Of a stretch of DNA of 64,000 nucleotides, positions 26,156 to 35,181 are shown one piece after another. This DNA comes from Roseobacter sp. SK209-2-6 (lineage in GTDB: Bacteria; Pseudomonadota; Alphaproteobacteria; Rhodobacterales; Rhodobacteraceae). Every line of letters begins with the position of its first letter. Position 1 is the stretch's first letter. Under the pieces are notes generated by a model. That model did not search any database and was not told the DNA's origin. It saw only the letters and a program-made list of their open reading frames with translations. Made by a program: the position numbers and the translations under genes. The stretch lies in contig NZ_AAYC01000001.1 in assembly GCF_000169455.1 (NCBI RefSeq), positions 124,001 to 188,000 of the forward strand. Reading direction: 5' to 3'.

Positions 26156-26719
26156 TCAGTCATTCAGAATCTCCGCAGGCTTGCAATGGGGTTCTCCTTC
26201 TGATCCTTCTAAAGCCCCGGCTGGCCGTCCAGCGCCATAGAGCAGAGTATCAAACCCCTCATCGGAGCTGGGCGCTTCAAAGTGGCGGGTGATTTGATGA
26301 AACTGCTGTTCGGTTACATGGAATGGGTGTGCGCCGCTTTTGTTGCGGATCCTCAGCCGCTCTAGGCAGACCTCATCCGGGGTGTCGAGGAAATGCAGCT
26401 TGCAGTCGGCGCGAGCCATGTCTGCGATACCTTTTATCCAGGCCCGACCGGAACGTGTATTGGCCTGAAAGTCGAGCACCACGGGCATGCCCGCGCGTAG
26501 CAGGGTTGCCACATGAGGTGCCATGGCACTGCGCAATTTGGCAGAGCAGCGGACATAGTCCCGCAGGGAGGCAAGCTCATCGGCAAAAAGCGCCGCTAGC
26601 CAGTCATCTTCTGCAATGATTACGGCTCGGTGCCGCCCAGCGAGTTCGGCACAAAGGGTGGATTTTCCGGCAGCGATCTTACCGCACACGAGGTGCAGAA
26701 CTGCGGGTTCTACGGACAT
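26156..26719 (-). CDS. P-loop kinase-like ATPase (AAA_33 type)
   Basis: 187 residues. Walker A GKIAAGKST at about 13-21, an acidic DD (AEDDWLAALF) in the position used for substrate binding by zeta-toxin/chloramphenicol-phosphotransferase-like kinases, and a lid rich in Arg (ERLRIRNKS). The family phosphorylates small molecules or nucleotides. No partner antitoxin gene is seen, so a toxin role is not supported. It starts 28 bases before, and may be co-transcribed with, the LysE-type gene. Confidence 0.75.
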   Translation of the reverse strand: MSVEPAVLHLVCGKIAAGKSTLCAELAGRHRAVIIAEDDWLAALFADELASLRDYVRCSAKLRSAMAPHVATLLRAGMPVVLDFQANTRSGRAWIKGIADMARADCKLHFLDTPDEVCLERLRIRNKSGAHPFHVTEQQFHQITRHFEAPSSDEGFDTLLYGAGRPAGALEGSEGEPHCKPAEILND

Positions 26720-26770
26720 GGAAGTGGCCTTTGTTCAAAACAGTGCAGTTGGGAATTCGAATAGGGATCA

Positions 26771-26794
26771 CCCGGCCTGGCCTATCAGGCCGGG
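26771..26794. other. GC-rich hairpin between rpsA and the P-loop gene
   Basis: CCCGGCCTG (26771-26779) and CAGGCCGGG (26786-26794) form a perfect 9-bp stem with a 6-nt loop. There is no T run on either strand; it could be a terminator aid, an operator or an RNA structure before the minus-strand kinase gene. Confidence 0.45.
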
Positions 26795-26912
26795 CAGGTA
26801 ATTCGCTTGCCAAAATCCAGGGCGCGTTTTGATACATAGCCTCGCATGACGGCGACATTGTCAGAGGGGCACCGCGAAGTCCAGGCAGTTGCCAAAGCTC
26901 CGGCACAATAGA

Positions 26913-26937
26913 AAAGCCCCGCCAGTAGCGGGGCTTT
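26913..26937 (-). terminator. Terminator of rpsA
   Basis: AAAGCCCCGC (26913-26922) and GCGGGGCTTT (26928-26937) form a 10-bp hairpin with a 5-nt loop, with TTTTC on the minus-strand 3' side, 33 bases after the rpsA stop. Confidence 0.88.
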
Positions 26938-26969
26938 CCGTTTCAGATCTGCATTCTGCAGGCCTGGGA

Positions 26970-28649
26970 TCAGTCGCCGTTGTTCAGCGCCGCGCCCAGG
27001 ATATCGCCCAGCGATGCACCGGAGTCGGAGGAGCCATACTGTTCGACGGCTTCTTTCTCTTCTGCGATCTCGCGTGCCTTGATCGACAGGCCCAGACGGC
27101 GGGTCTTGCTGTCGACATTGGTGACGCGGACGTCGACCTTGTCGCCAACCGAGAAGCGCTCAGGACGCTGCTCTGCGCGGTCACGGGACAGATCGGAGCG
27201 GCGGATGAAGGACTTCATGCCTTCATATTCCACTTCGATGCCGCCATCTTCGATCGCGGTGACGTTCACGGTCACAATGGAGCCGCGCTTCACGCCGCCA
27301 ACGGCTTCAGCGAACTTGTCCCCGCCCAGGGCTTTGATGGAGAGAGAGATACGCTCTTTGTCCACGTCCACTTCGGAGACAACGGCCGAAACCATGTCGC
27401 CTTTGCGGTAGTTCTGGATCGCATCTTCGCCACGCTCGTCCCAAGACAGGTCGGAGAGGTGAACCATGCCGTCGATGTCGCCTTCGAGGCCGATGAACAG
27501 ACCGAATTCGGTGATGTTCTTGACTTCGCCTTCGACCTCGGTGCCCTCTGGGTGAGTCTCAGCAAAGACTTCCCATGGGTTGCGCTGGGTCTGCTTGAGG
27601 CCCAGGGAAACGCGGCGCTTGGAGCCGTCGATTTCCAGAACCATGACGTCAACTTCCTGGGAAGTGGAGACGATCTTGCCTGGGTGCACGTTCTTCTTGG
27701 TCCAGGACATTTCTGAAACGTGGACCAGACCTTCGACACCGGGCTCCAGCTCAACAAATGCACCGTAATCGGTGATGTTGGTAACACGGCCTTTGTGGAC
27801 CGAGGAGAGCGGATACTTGGCGCCAACCAGATCCCATGGATCTTCCTGCAGCTGTTTCATGCCCAGGGAGATACGGTGGGTGTCTTTGTTGATCTTGATG
27901 ACCTGAACCTTGACGGTTTCGCCGATCGACAGGATCTCGGATGGGTGGTTCACACGGCGCCATGCCATATCGGTGACGTGCAGCAAGCCGTCAACACCGC
28001 CGAGGTCAACAAATGCACCGTATTCGGTGATGTTCTTGACGACACCGTCAACGGAATCACCTTCGGAGAGCTTGCCGATAACTTCGGCGCGCTGTTCGGC
28101 GCGGGACTCTTCGAGGATCGCGCGGCGCGACACAACGATGTTGCCACGACGACGGTCCATTTTCAGGATCTGGAAGGGCTGCTTCAGACCCATCAGCGGG
28201 CCTGCGTCGCGCACGGGGCGCACATCAACTTGCGAACCGGGCAGGAAGGCAACTGCGCCACCCAGATCGACGGTGAAGCCACCTTTGACGCGGCCGAAGA
28301 TCGCGCCTTCGACGCGCTGATCGTCTGCGTAGGCTTTTTCCAGGCGGTCCCATGCTTCTTCACGGCGCGCCATCTCACGGGAGATAACCGCTTCGCCGCG
28401 GGCATTCTCAGCGGAACGCAGGTAGACTTCTACCTCGTCACCAACTGCGATTTCAGGGGCTTCGCCGGGGTTTGCGAATTCTTTCAGTTCAACGCGGCCT
28501 TCCATTTTGTAGCCAACGTCGATCAGGGCCTGACCAGCTTCGATCGCGATCACTTTACCCTTAACAACGGAACCCTCATTTGGGGTGTCCATTTCGAAGC
28601 TTTCGTTCAGGAGGGCTTCGAAATCCTCCATAGATACGTTTTGAGCCAT
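26970..28649 (-). CDS. rpsA: 30S ribosomal protein S1
   Basis: 559 residues. Six consecutive S1/OB-fold RNA-binding domains are evident from the repeated NITEYGAFVDLGGVDGLLHV / NITDYGAFVELEPGVEGLVHV pattern. S1 brings mRNAs with structured or weak leaders to the 30S subunit. The protein has normal length for alphaproteobacteria. It has its own promoter and terminator and is oriented opposite to cmk, unlike the usual cmk-rpsA operon. Confidence 0.97.
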   Translation of the reverse strand: MAQNVSMEDFEALLNESFEMDTPNEGSVVKGKVIAIEAGQALIDVGYKMEGRVELKEFANPGEAPEIAVGDEVEVYLRSAENARGEAVISREMARREEAWDRLEKAYADDQRVEGAIFGRVKGGFTVDLGGAVAFLPGSQVDVRPVRDAGPLMGLKQPFQILKMDRRRGNIVVSRRAILEESRAEQRAEVIGKLSEGDSVDGVVKNITEYGAFVDLGGVDGLLHVTDMAWRRVNHPSEILSIGETVKVQVIKINKDTHRISLGMKQLQEDPWDLVGAKYPLSSVHKGRVTNITDYGAFVELEPGVEGLVHVSEMSWTKKNVHPGKIVSTSQEVDVMVLEIDGSKRRVSLGLKQTQRNPWEVFAETHPEGTEVEGEVKNITEFGLFIGLEGDIDGMVHLSDLSWDERGEDAIQNYRKGDMVSAVVSEVDVDKERISLSIKALGGDKFAEAVGGVKRGSIVTVNVTAIEDGGIEVEYEGMKSFIRRSDLSRDRAEQRPERFSVGDKVDVRVTNVDSKTRRLGLSIKAREIAEEKEAVEQYGSSDSGASLGDILGAALNNGD

Positions 28650-28833
28650 GAGGTCTCAGGTTTCCTTTACTAAGTGTTTTCTGGCCGGGTGGTTGTCTCC
28701 ACCGGTCTTGGTTTCGCCCTACAGAACGTGGCCCGGAACACATCTGATCAAACAAACACAAAGGGCCGAGGTGTACCCCAGCCCTGCTCAGATATGTCGC
28801 CCGGACGTTTGCCGCCCATGTATTGACAGCGCG

Positions 28834-28862
28834 CGTATAAGGGGATTCCGCCTGCTGTGCAA
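28834..28862 (-). promoter_or_regulatory. Sigma-70 promoter of rpsA
   Basis: On the minus strand TTGCAC (28862-28857) and TATACG (28839-28834) are separated by exactly 17 bases. This predicts a leader of about 175 bases before the rpsA start at 28649, long enough for the translational autoregulation known for S1. The G+C-rich bases after the -10 box fit a growth-rate controlled promoter. Confidence 0.62.
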
Positions 28863-28898
28863 GGGAAAAGCCCTGGGAAAGAGGGTGAAGCGGTAACC

Positions 28899-29399
28899 CT
28901 AATGCGGGTTCGAGATCTCCGGCGAGAAAGCTCTTTCCAAGAGCTCAACGCCCACAAGGATGTATTGCACATCAACTCTCTCCCCTTGCAGAGGCAGATA
29001 GATCTCAGCGGTGCTTTGGTAATCAGAGAGCGGGCCGACATAGGGGAGTGTAACCAAAAGCGGGCGCGGGTCAGCGGCAAGTTCAGCAAAAGCTGTCCAA
29101 ACCATTGACTCTGGACCAAACCCCTCATGCTGTGAAAGCCGGGTGCCCACAAACTTATTTCGCAGAGTTTTGCAGTCTTTGGATCTCGCGTAGAGTGCTT
29201 TGAAATCAGAAACTTGTCTGCAAGCATCGCGTTCAATCTCATAGATCGACAGGATGTCTGGGGTGAATTCGGTATTGGGCAACCCCAGCTTGGACAAACT
29301 TGGATAGTTCGTACCGTCCATGGCGCCGTGCCAAAGGAGAAACAGGGGTTTTAGCCCTTGTTCAAGGTCACCAACTGAGAAGTCAGATGTAAACATCAA
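28899..29399 (-). CDS. PAS-like (PAS_5-type) hypothetical protein
   Basis: 166 residues, soluble, no signal peptide. The order of elements (FTPDILSIYEIERDA, then KFVGTRLSQHEGFG, TAFAELAADPRPLLVTLPY and ILVGVELLERAF) resembles the PAS_5 family of small alphaproteobacterial single-domain PAS proteins, in which a core resembling V-G-T-R precedes the sensory loop. No output domain is present. The resemblance is by eye and the function unknown. Confidence 0.55.
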   Translation of the reverse strand: MMFTSDFSVGDLEQGLKPLFLLWHGAMDGTNYPSLSKLGLPNTEFTPDILSIYEIERDACRQVSDFKALYARSKDCKTLRNKFVGTRLSQHEGFGPESMVWTAFAELAADPRPLLVTLPYVGPLSDYQSTAEIYLPLQGERVDVQYILVGVELLERAFSPEISNPH

Positions 29400-29538
29400 A
29401 CAACTGGTATCCTACGCCGTTTCCCACTGCAGTTGGCCTGTTAGATCCGCTGGAACAATTCGGAAAAGCCAGGTGCAATGTGCAGATATCTAGCTTGATT
29501 TCAGAGAGAAAAAAGTAGTTTGACAAAAAAAACGTGTG

Positions 29539-29576
29539 AAGAGCGGCAAGGGGCGCGCTGGCCTCTCGCCGCTTTT
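29539..29576. terminator. Terminator next to the nitroreductase gene
   Basis: AAGAGCGGC (29539-29547) and GCCGCTTTT (29568-29576) form a 9-bp stem closing a partly paired loop. It lies just beyond the minus-strand nitroreductase stop at 29582; the better T run (TTTTT) is on the plus strand, while the minus strand has TTTTTTTT about ten bases after the stem. Confidence 0.55.
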
Positions 29577-29581
29577 TGTCA

Positions 29582-30217
29582 TCAGTCGTTGAGCTCAGTC
29601 ACAAGAGCGCCAAGTGGTTTGCGTACTTTTTTCATGGGTAGCAGCCAGTCGCCCTCTTCCGCGCGATAGCCTAAAGGCAGTAGCAGGACGGACCGTAGCC
29701 CCTTTTCCTTGAGACCAAGGATTTCGTCTACTTGTGTAGGGTCAAATCCCTCCATCGGGGTGCTGTCCACTTCCAGCTCTGCTGCCGCTGCCAGGGCAAA
29801 ACCCAGCGCGATATAGGCTTGACGCGCGGCATGTGCATAGTTTTCCTCTGCGCTACGGGGCAGATACATCGCTTTCAGATTGTCGTAGTACCCTTTCAGC
29901 AGATCATTCATGCCGCCGCGTTCTTCCGCCATCTGGTCAACGACTGCATCAATACGCTCTTCGCTGTAATTGTCCCAGGCCGCAAAAACCAACAGATGCG
30001 AGCCATCGGTGATCTGCGCTTGATCCCAGGAGACCGGGCGGATCGCGGCACGGGTGTCTTTGTTGCGGATCACAAAAAGCTCGAATGGCTGCAACCCGCT
30101 GGAACTTGGCGCCATCTGAACCGCTTCCACGATCTTAGCGACTTTTTCCTCCGGGACCTGTTTGTTTGGGTCCATTTTCTTTGTCGCATAGCGCCAGTTC
30201 AGTTTTTCCAAAAACAT
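29582..30217 (-). CDS. Nitroreductase-family NAD(P)H-dependent oxidoreductase
   Basis: 211 residues from the ATG at 30217, which has AGGAAAG upstream; an ATG at 30232 would place the ribosome binding site inside the gene. The sequence begins FLEKLNWRYATKKMDPNKQV and contains APSSSGLQPFELFVIRNKD, the FMN-binding pattern of NfsB-type nitroreductases, and ends with VLLPLGYRAEEGDW. It would reduce nitro or quinone compounds with NAD(P)H using FMN as a cytoplasmic dimer. The physiological substrate is unknown. Confidence 0.9.
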   Translation of the reverse strand: MFLEKLNWRYATKKMDPNKQVPEEKVAKIVEAVQMAPSSSGLQPFELFVIRNKDTRAAIRPVSWDQAQITDGSHLLVFAAWDNYSEERIDAVVDQMAEERGGMNDLLKGYYDNLKAMYLPRSAEENYAHAARQAYIALGFALAAAAELEVDSTPMEGFDPTQVDEILGLKEKGLRSVLLLPLGYRAEEGDWLLPMKKVRKPLGALVTELND

Positions 30218-30406
30218 CAGCTTTCCTATCATTGGAAGGTTTGTCGAGGTTATATTGGAACTAAACTGTTCAGTTCAATATGAGGTTTGGAAAAACTGCA
30301 ATTTTTTTGCTACTGCGCTGCAATAAGGGCCGCCAAGAGAAGTTCCCCTGCACCACAGGGGGTTCACATGCTGTTCAAGAATAGGGCGGGTCAGAGCGGT
30401 TTTGTT

Positions 30407-31312
30407 TCAACCCAGATGATTACTTTCTTCAACGCAGGCATTCTGCAAGTCTTGAGTGAAAAGCTCCACTGCATGCCTGAGGACATGCACGCGGCGGGTT
30501 GCGAGATAGAAGGTTGAGTTCCATCGCATTTGGCTTTTCCCGATTTCCCGAAACCTGCCTTCTACTATCCGACTATGGGCGAAATGTGTTGGCAATGCCC
30601 CTAGGAAATGACCCGTCTCAATGAGCATTGCCATGGCTTCCATGTTGGCCACAATTGCGGTGGGTTCAGGCGAGTCGAGTTCGGGTGAGACCAACATGTC
30701 ATAAGAGCGCTGGCAGAGTTGGTACTGCCCAATCGTTTCAGGGTTGATTTCACAGTCCTCTGCGTCGAACAGCGGATGCCCTTTCGCACAGTAGAGCCTA
30801 TGCTCTTCACTACAGAGTTCCACATACTCCAACTCTGGCACCTGATTGCGAAACGGAGCGATGGCAACGTTCAATTCACCGCTAATGAGTTGCTGCGTCA
30901 GATCCGTGGGGGAGGCAACCACAACTTCGACCCTGACTTCATTCGGGCGCGCGAGGAACCGCTGCAAGCCGCCCACCAGGTTCAGGCCGGGCAGACTGTC
31001 GATCGAATCGACGACACCAATGCGAAGGTCTCCGGAAATCGTGTCACGCAGTTCCATTAGTTCGGCGTCGAAATCGCGGGCGCTTCGCAAAATATCGCGG
31101 GCTTTTTGGTAGGCAATTTCGCCGCGCTCGGTCAGGCGAAAACCACCGCGACCCCGTTCACAGAGTCGGTAACCCAGCGAGGTTTCCAAGTCTCGAATGC
31201 GGATGCTGATAGCGGATTGAGTGACGCCAAGCGCGAACTGTGCATCGGAAAACCCACCGCAGTCCACCACGGTGACAAAGGTTTCCAGCAGCGTGTTGCG
31301 CAGCAGTTTCAT
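30407..31312 (-). CDS. LysR-family regulator divergent from the TRAP remnant
   Basis: 301 residues: helix-turn-helix at about 4-62 (GFSDAQFALGVTQSAISIRI) and effector domain at about 90-295. It faces away from the broken TRAP binding-protein gene at 31457, with about 145 bases between the starts, so it most likely controlled that operon and the ureohydrolase. The start has GGAGGA upstream. The gene itself is intact although its probable targets are decaying. Confidence 0.87.
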   Translation of the reverse strand: MKLLRNTLLETFVTVVDCGGFSDAQFALGVTQSAISIRIRDLETSLGYRLCERGRGGFRLTERGEIAYQKARDILRSARDFDAELMELRDTISGDLRIGVVDSIDSLPGLNLVGGLQRFLARPNEVRVEVVVASPTDLTQQLISGELNVAIAPFRNQVPELEYVELCSEEHRLYCAKGHPLFDAEDCEINPETIGQYQLCQRSYDMLVSPELDSPEPTAIVANMEAMAMLIETGHFLGALPTHFAHSRIVEGRFREIGKSQMRWNSTFYLATRRVHVLRHAVELFTQDLQNACVEESNHLG

Positions 31313-31456
31313 GGCGCGGATCCTCCTTGGGCTAGCGCAGGTATTACATAAAAATTTCTCTTGTGAAGATAATCAATATAATATTTTTTGATGCTTTGCC
31401 GTATGCCGAAGTATTTCCCGACCCTGGTCAATCATGCCAATTGGGAGGAGACCCGC

Positions 31457-32434
31457 ATGGGCTTTACCTTGAAAACCCTAAAGACCACCGCTACCGCAGC
31501 ATTGCTGAGCCTGGCGCCGACAGCCGTGTTTGCCGAAGACTGGAAATTTTCGATTGAGGAAATTCCGGGCTCGATCATGGATGCCTATGCGCAGGAGTTC
31601 AAAAAGCGTATCGAGGCGGCAACCGATGGCGATGTGACCGTGGCCGTCTATCCGATGGGCACGCTGGGCACCCCGACCGAGACCGTCGAGCAGGCTGCGG
31701 ACGGCATCATCCAGTTCACCAATGTGTCGATAGGCAACCTGGGCACCATCGTGCCGGAAAGCCAGGTCTTCCTGCTGCCCTACCTGTTGCCATCAGATCC
31801 GGCGACGAGCTCAAAGATCCTCAGCAGTTCGGACACTATTTATGGCGATCTGAACGCTGAATTCCAGAAGCGCGGCCTGGAAGTGTTGACCATGTACTCC
31901 GAAGGCCCGCAGGTTTGGACCACTAACCGTGAGATCCGCACACCGGAAGATTTCGACAACTTCAAGATGCGGGTGATGGTGTCGCCGATCCTGCAGGGAA
32001 CCTACAAAAACATGGGCGCTAGCCCCACGCCGGTGCCGTTTGGCGAGGTGTTCGGTGCGCTGCAACTTGGGGCCGTGGACGGTCAGGTGAACCCGATCCC
32101 GAGCTTCGAAGAGATAAAATTCTACGAGGTCATTAGCCACCTGATCTGGGCGGGTGAGCAGGAACTGGTGATCACCGGGTTGCAGGCTCCGTCTGGTTTG
32201 CCACTCTGAAGCCTGACCGGCTTCATCGACGGCGTGGTCAGTGATTTCAAGCAGGCCTGTATAGACGTGATCAAGGAGGCCAAGCCTGACATCGCCCTGG
32301 TGGTTTTGACCGAGGAAGAGCGTGACGTCTTCCGCGCCCGCTCCGGCGATACTGCTGGGGCCTAAGTCGAAACCGCCGGTGCCAGCGGCCAGGAGCTCTG
32401 GGACGCGTTGCAGGCGGAGCTGGTGGGCAACTGA
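31457..32434 (+). pseudogene. TRAP transporter solute-binding protein gene (DctP family), frame-disrupted
   Basis: From the ATG at 31457 (GGGAGG upstream) a signal peptide and a DctP-type protein related to UehA at 39541 run for about 250 codons to a TGA at 32207-32209. The same frame then goes on with binding-protein-like helices (GFIDGVVSDFKQACIDVIKE) through a TAA (about 32363) to a natural end at 32434. Around 32186-32215 another frame reads WFATLKPD, the expected family sequence, so paired small indels, not a simple stop, broke the gene. The periplasmic binding protein is therefore not functional. Confidence 0.8.
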
Positions 32435-32488
32435 TCCCGCCTCCGACCCTGCGCCGCTATGCGCGGGGCCACACCAAGGGAGGATATT

Positions 32489-33124
32489 ATGCAAGACAGC
32501 AAATCTGTTCCCTTCGGCTTTCTGGGGAAGACTGACTGTGCCATCGGGCGTATCGAGGCCTGGATCCTGGGCTGGGGGATCATCCTGAAGGCTACCAACA
32601 CAATTGCCAACGTCTTTGGGCAGTATGTGTTCAACCCGTCGATCTATTTCTCTGAGGAACTGAACGAGTTCCTGATCGTCATCGTCACCTTCATGGGGCT
32701 GGGTTATGCCACCCGCAAGGGCATCCATATCCGTATGTCGGCGATCTATGACGCACTGCCCGTAAGGATGCGAAAAGGGCTGATGGTGCTCTTGGCGGTG
32801 AACACTGCCTTCTTCGTGGGCTGCATGTTTGTCGACTCGATTGTGGTGAGCCTGATCCTGATGCCGATCTTTGCGCCGATAATCAAAGCGGCTGGTCTCG
32901 ACCCGGTGCTGGTCGGCGTGCTGATCACCCTGCAGGTGGCCATCGGCGCCGCAACCCCGCCGTTTGGTTGCAACCTGTTCACCGCCATCGAAGTCTTTCG
33001 CAGACCGTTTGTCGAAGTGGTGCTCGGTGTGCCACCCTTCCTCATCATCCTTCTGATCGCGACCGGGCTGCTGGTCGCCTTCCCGCAAATCACCCTGTTC
33101 CTGCCGGAACTGGCTTCCCGCTAA
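32489..33124 (+). CDS. Chimeric TRAP membrane protein: N-terminal DctQ fused to C-terminal DctM
   Basis: 211 residues, uninterrupted. Residues 1 to about 110 match a DctQ small subunit (compare [16 protein letters not shown] of UehB with YFSEELNEFLIVIVTF). From about 111 (AFFVGCMFVDSIVVSLILMP) to the end it matches the last about 105 residues of a DctM large subunit (compare AFFIGCMFVDPIVVILVLVP of UehC). The rest of DctQ and about three quarters of DctM are missing. I infer an in-frame deletion between neighbouring dctQ and dctM. A working transporter is not expected. Confidence 0.85.
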   Translation: MQDSKSVPFGFLGKTDCAIGRIEAWILGWGIILKATNTIANVFGQYVFNPSIYFSEELNEFLIVIVTFMGLGYATRKGIHIRMSAIYDALPVRMRKGLMVLLAVNTAFFVGCMFVDSIVVSLILMPIFAPIIKAAGLDPVLVGVLITLQVAIGAATPPFGCNLFTAIEVFRRPFVEVVLGVPPFLIILLIATGLLVAFPQITLFLPELASR

Positions 33125-33145
33125 AACAAGAAACTGGAGAGAAAC

Positions 33146-34111
33146 ATGTCTGGACACGGTTACGAATCCGGCCGCCTGAACCTGCCGTTTGTCGGTATCG
33201 CCACCTTCGGCAAAAAGCCTTATGTCGAGGATTGGGATAACATCAATGCCGATGTAGCCATCCTGGGCGCGCCGTTTGACTTCGGCTGTCAGTTCCGCTC
33301 CGGTGCGCGCTTCGGCCCGCGGGCAGTGCGCGAGGCCTCGACGCTGTTCAGCTTCGGCCATGCCGGCGCCTATGACCATGAGGATGACGCGACTTACCTG
33401 GGCGAGGAGGTGCGGATCGTCGATCTGGGCGACGCCGACATCATCCACACCAAGACCGAGGAAAGCCACGCCAATATCGAATATGGCGTCAAGAAGATCC
33501 TGGACGCAGGCGCGATTCCGGTGACCATCGGCGGCGACCATTCGGTCAACATCCCCTGTATCAAAGCCTATAAGGAAGACTGCGCCAAGAACGGCCCGAT
33601 CCATGTGGTGCAGATTGACGCGCATCTGGACTTTGTCGATGAACGCCGCGGCGTCACCGATGGCCACGGCAACCCAATGCGTCGCGCGATCGAAAAGGAC
33701 TACGTCTCCGGCATGACCCAGCTGGGCATCCGCAACGTGTCATCTACTGCCAAGGAAGGCTACATCGACGCGCGCGAACGCGGCTCTGACATCCTGTCAG
33801 TGCGCCAAGTGCGTAAGCTGGGCGCCGATGCCGTGCTGGACCGCATCCCCGAAGGCGTCCGCTATTATGTGACCATCGACATCGACGCCTTCTGCCCTTC
33901 GATTGCGCCCGGTACCGGCACCCCCAGCCACGGCGGATTTCAGTATTACGACGTGCTGGAAATTCTTCAGGGTCTAGCAAAACGTGGCGACGTTGTTGGC
34001 ATCGACCTGGTGGAAGTGGCCCCGGCCTACGATCTGTCTGAGAGCACCCAGATTCTGGCGGCACAGCTTTTGCTGAATTTCATCGGCTTCATCTTCCACA
34101 ATAAAGCCTGA
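33146..34111 (+). CDS. Ureohydrolase (agmatinase/guanidino-acid hydrolase family)
   Basis: 321 residues. Complete binuclear manganese site: His132 in GGDHSVN, Asp158, His160 and Asp162 in IDAHLDFVD, Asp245 and Asp247 in IDIDAFCPSIAPGTGTP. These enzymes hydrolyse guanidino groups to urea; substrates of the family include agmatine, guanidinobutyrate, guanidinopropionate and guanidine, and the sequence alone does not decide. It follows the decayed TRAP importer by 21 bases and is presumably part of that former uptake operon. ORF intact with AGGAGAG-like signal (GGAGAGAAAC) upstream. Confidence 0.87.
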   Translation: MSGHGYESGRLNLPFVGIATFGKKPYVEDWDNINADVAILGAPFDFGCQFRSGARFGPRAVREASTLFSFGHAGAYDHEDDATYLGEEVRIVDLGDADIIHTKTEESHANIEYGVKKILDAGAIPVTIGGDHSVNIPCIKAYKEDCAKNGPIHVVQIDAHLDFVDERRGVTDGHGNPMRRAIEKDYVSGMTQLGIRNVSSTAKEGYIDARERGSDILSVRQVRKLGADAVLDRIPEGVRYYVTIDIDAFCPSIAPGTGTPSHGGFQYYDVLEILQGLAKRGDVVGIDLVEVAPAYDLSESTQILAAQLLLNFIGFIFHNKA

Positions 34112-34291
34112 GGACTCCCCTGGCGTCTGCAGTAGCAGGAGCCGCGAAAGCCTGGCGCGTCTAATATGATCTGGCGTGCCGGGCGCAATTCTGCGGTAGT
34201 GTTGCACATGTCGGCACTGCTATTTCGAACAGTGCAATTTGCGAAATGTTTCCCGTGGAATCTATTCAGCTCCGATCCAAACTCTAGCTTT

Positions 34292-35181
34292 TAGGGTCAG
34301 GGTTCCTAACCAATAGATGACGAGCGCAGCGAGGGGGATGGCCGTTAGGAACACTTTTGGGCATCGGTCATAGCCTGCGGCGACACGCCACCAGTCTTTG
34401 AGACTGCCGAACAAAATCTCTATGCAGTTATGCAGTTATGCAGTTATGCGGTTTGTAGCGACGTTTGTCGTATTTGGTAGGTGCCTTGCGTTGCTTTCTG
34501 CCAGGGATACAGGCGTGGATCCTTTTGTCTTACAAGGCTTCTCAGAAGCAATCCGTGTCATTGCCGTGATCCTCGAGCAACCAGTCGACCTTTGGCATGC
34601 CACCGAGCAGTGCCCGTACTCCGAAATAATCACCGAACTGTCCAGCGGTGACAAACGGGTCAATCGGTCGTCCCTTGCTGTGGCAGATGGCATGCAACTT
34701 GGTGTTCAAGTCGCCCGTTTTCAGCGCATTTGATCCCTCGGGTCAAACCCCAATCCTTCAAACTCCGGTCGATTAGACAACCACGCCCCAATTTTGGCGG
34801 CCATGCTGGTCGCCGTTCGGTGTGCCTTGAGGTATGTCGTATCGATCATCATGGTCTTCAGTTCGCCATGCTCGGCGGCCAGCCCCGCCATCATCTTGGC
34901 GAGAATGCCTTTGTCGCTCTACCGTTTCCTACGGTGTAGCGTCTTATGTGGGTCGTATTCTGCGGGTGCATCGCGCCATCGTAAGCCGTTGCGATTAATG
35001 GAGATAATTCCACTCAATACGCGCAGGTCATCAACACAGGGTTTGCTATGTGACTTCGGGAGGAAAGGTTCAAAACGCGCTATCTGCGCGTCAGTCAGCC
35101 AGAAAAACCGCTCATGTCACCGCTCCATTTTCTGACCCGTGGATCACGATGCAAGACCAAAATCAATGTATCCTGACCCTA
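34292..35181 (-). mobile_element. Degenerate IS5-family (IS427-like) element
   Basis: About 890 bp between imperfect ends TAGGGTCAGG (34292-34301) and CCTGACCCTA (35172-35181). On the minus strand an IS5-type transposase can be followed through several frameshifts and stops. It is related to, but clearly diverged from, the element at 37002-37857. A run of three TATGCAGT repeats (34421-34444) sits inside. Confidence 0.75.
34305..35115 (-). pseudogene. IS5-family transposase remnant
   Basis: Starting at the ATG at 35115 the minus strand reads FWLTDAQIARFEPFLPKSHS, LRVLSGIISINRNGLRWRDA and MMIDTTYLKAHRTATS, clearly homologous to the first transposase frame at 37079, but a TAG interrupts it after the HKTLHRRKR region and further frameshifts and stops follow. 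The second half (NTKLHAICHSKGRPIDPFVT, GIHACIPGRKQRKAPTKYDK in altered form) is recognisable but broken. Inactive. Confidence 0.75.

Noticed and set aside
26156-26719. Zeta-type toxin
   Set aside because: The P-loop fits many small-molecule kinases and no antitoxin gene precedes it.
31811-33667. 618-codon minus-strand frame across the TRAP remnant and the ureohydrolase
   Set aside because: It is opposite conserved coding sequence and its protein is His/Asp/Gln-rich without domains; a shadow of codon bias.
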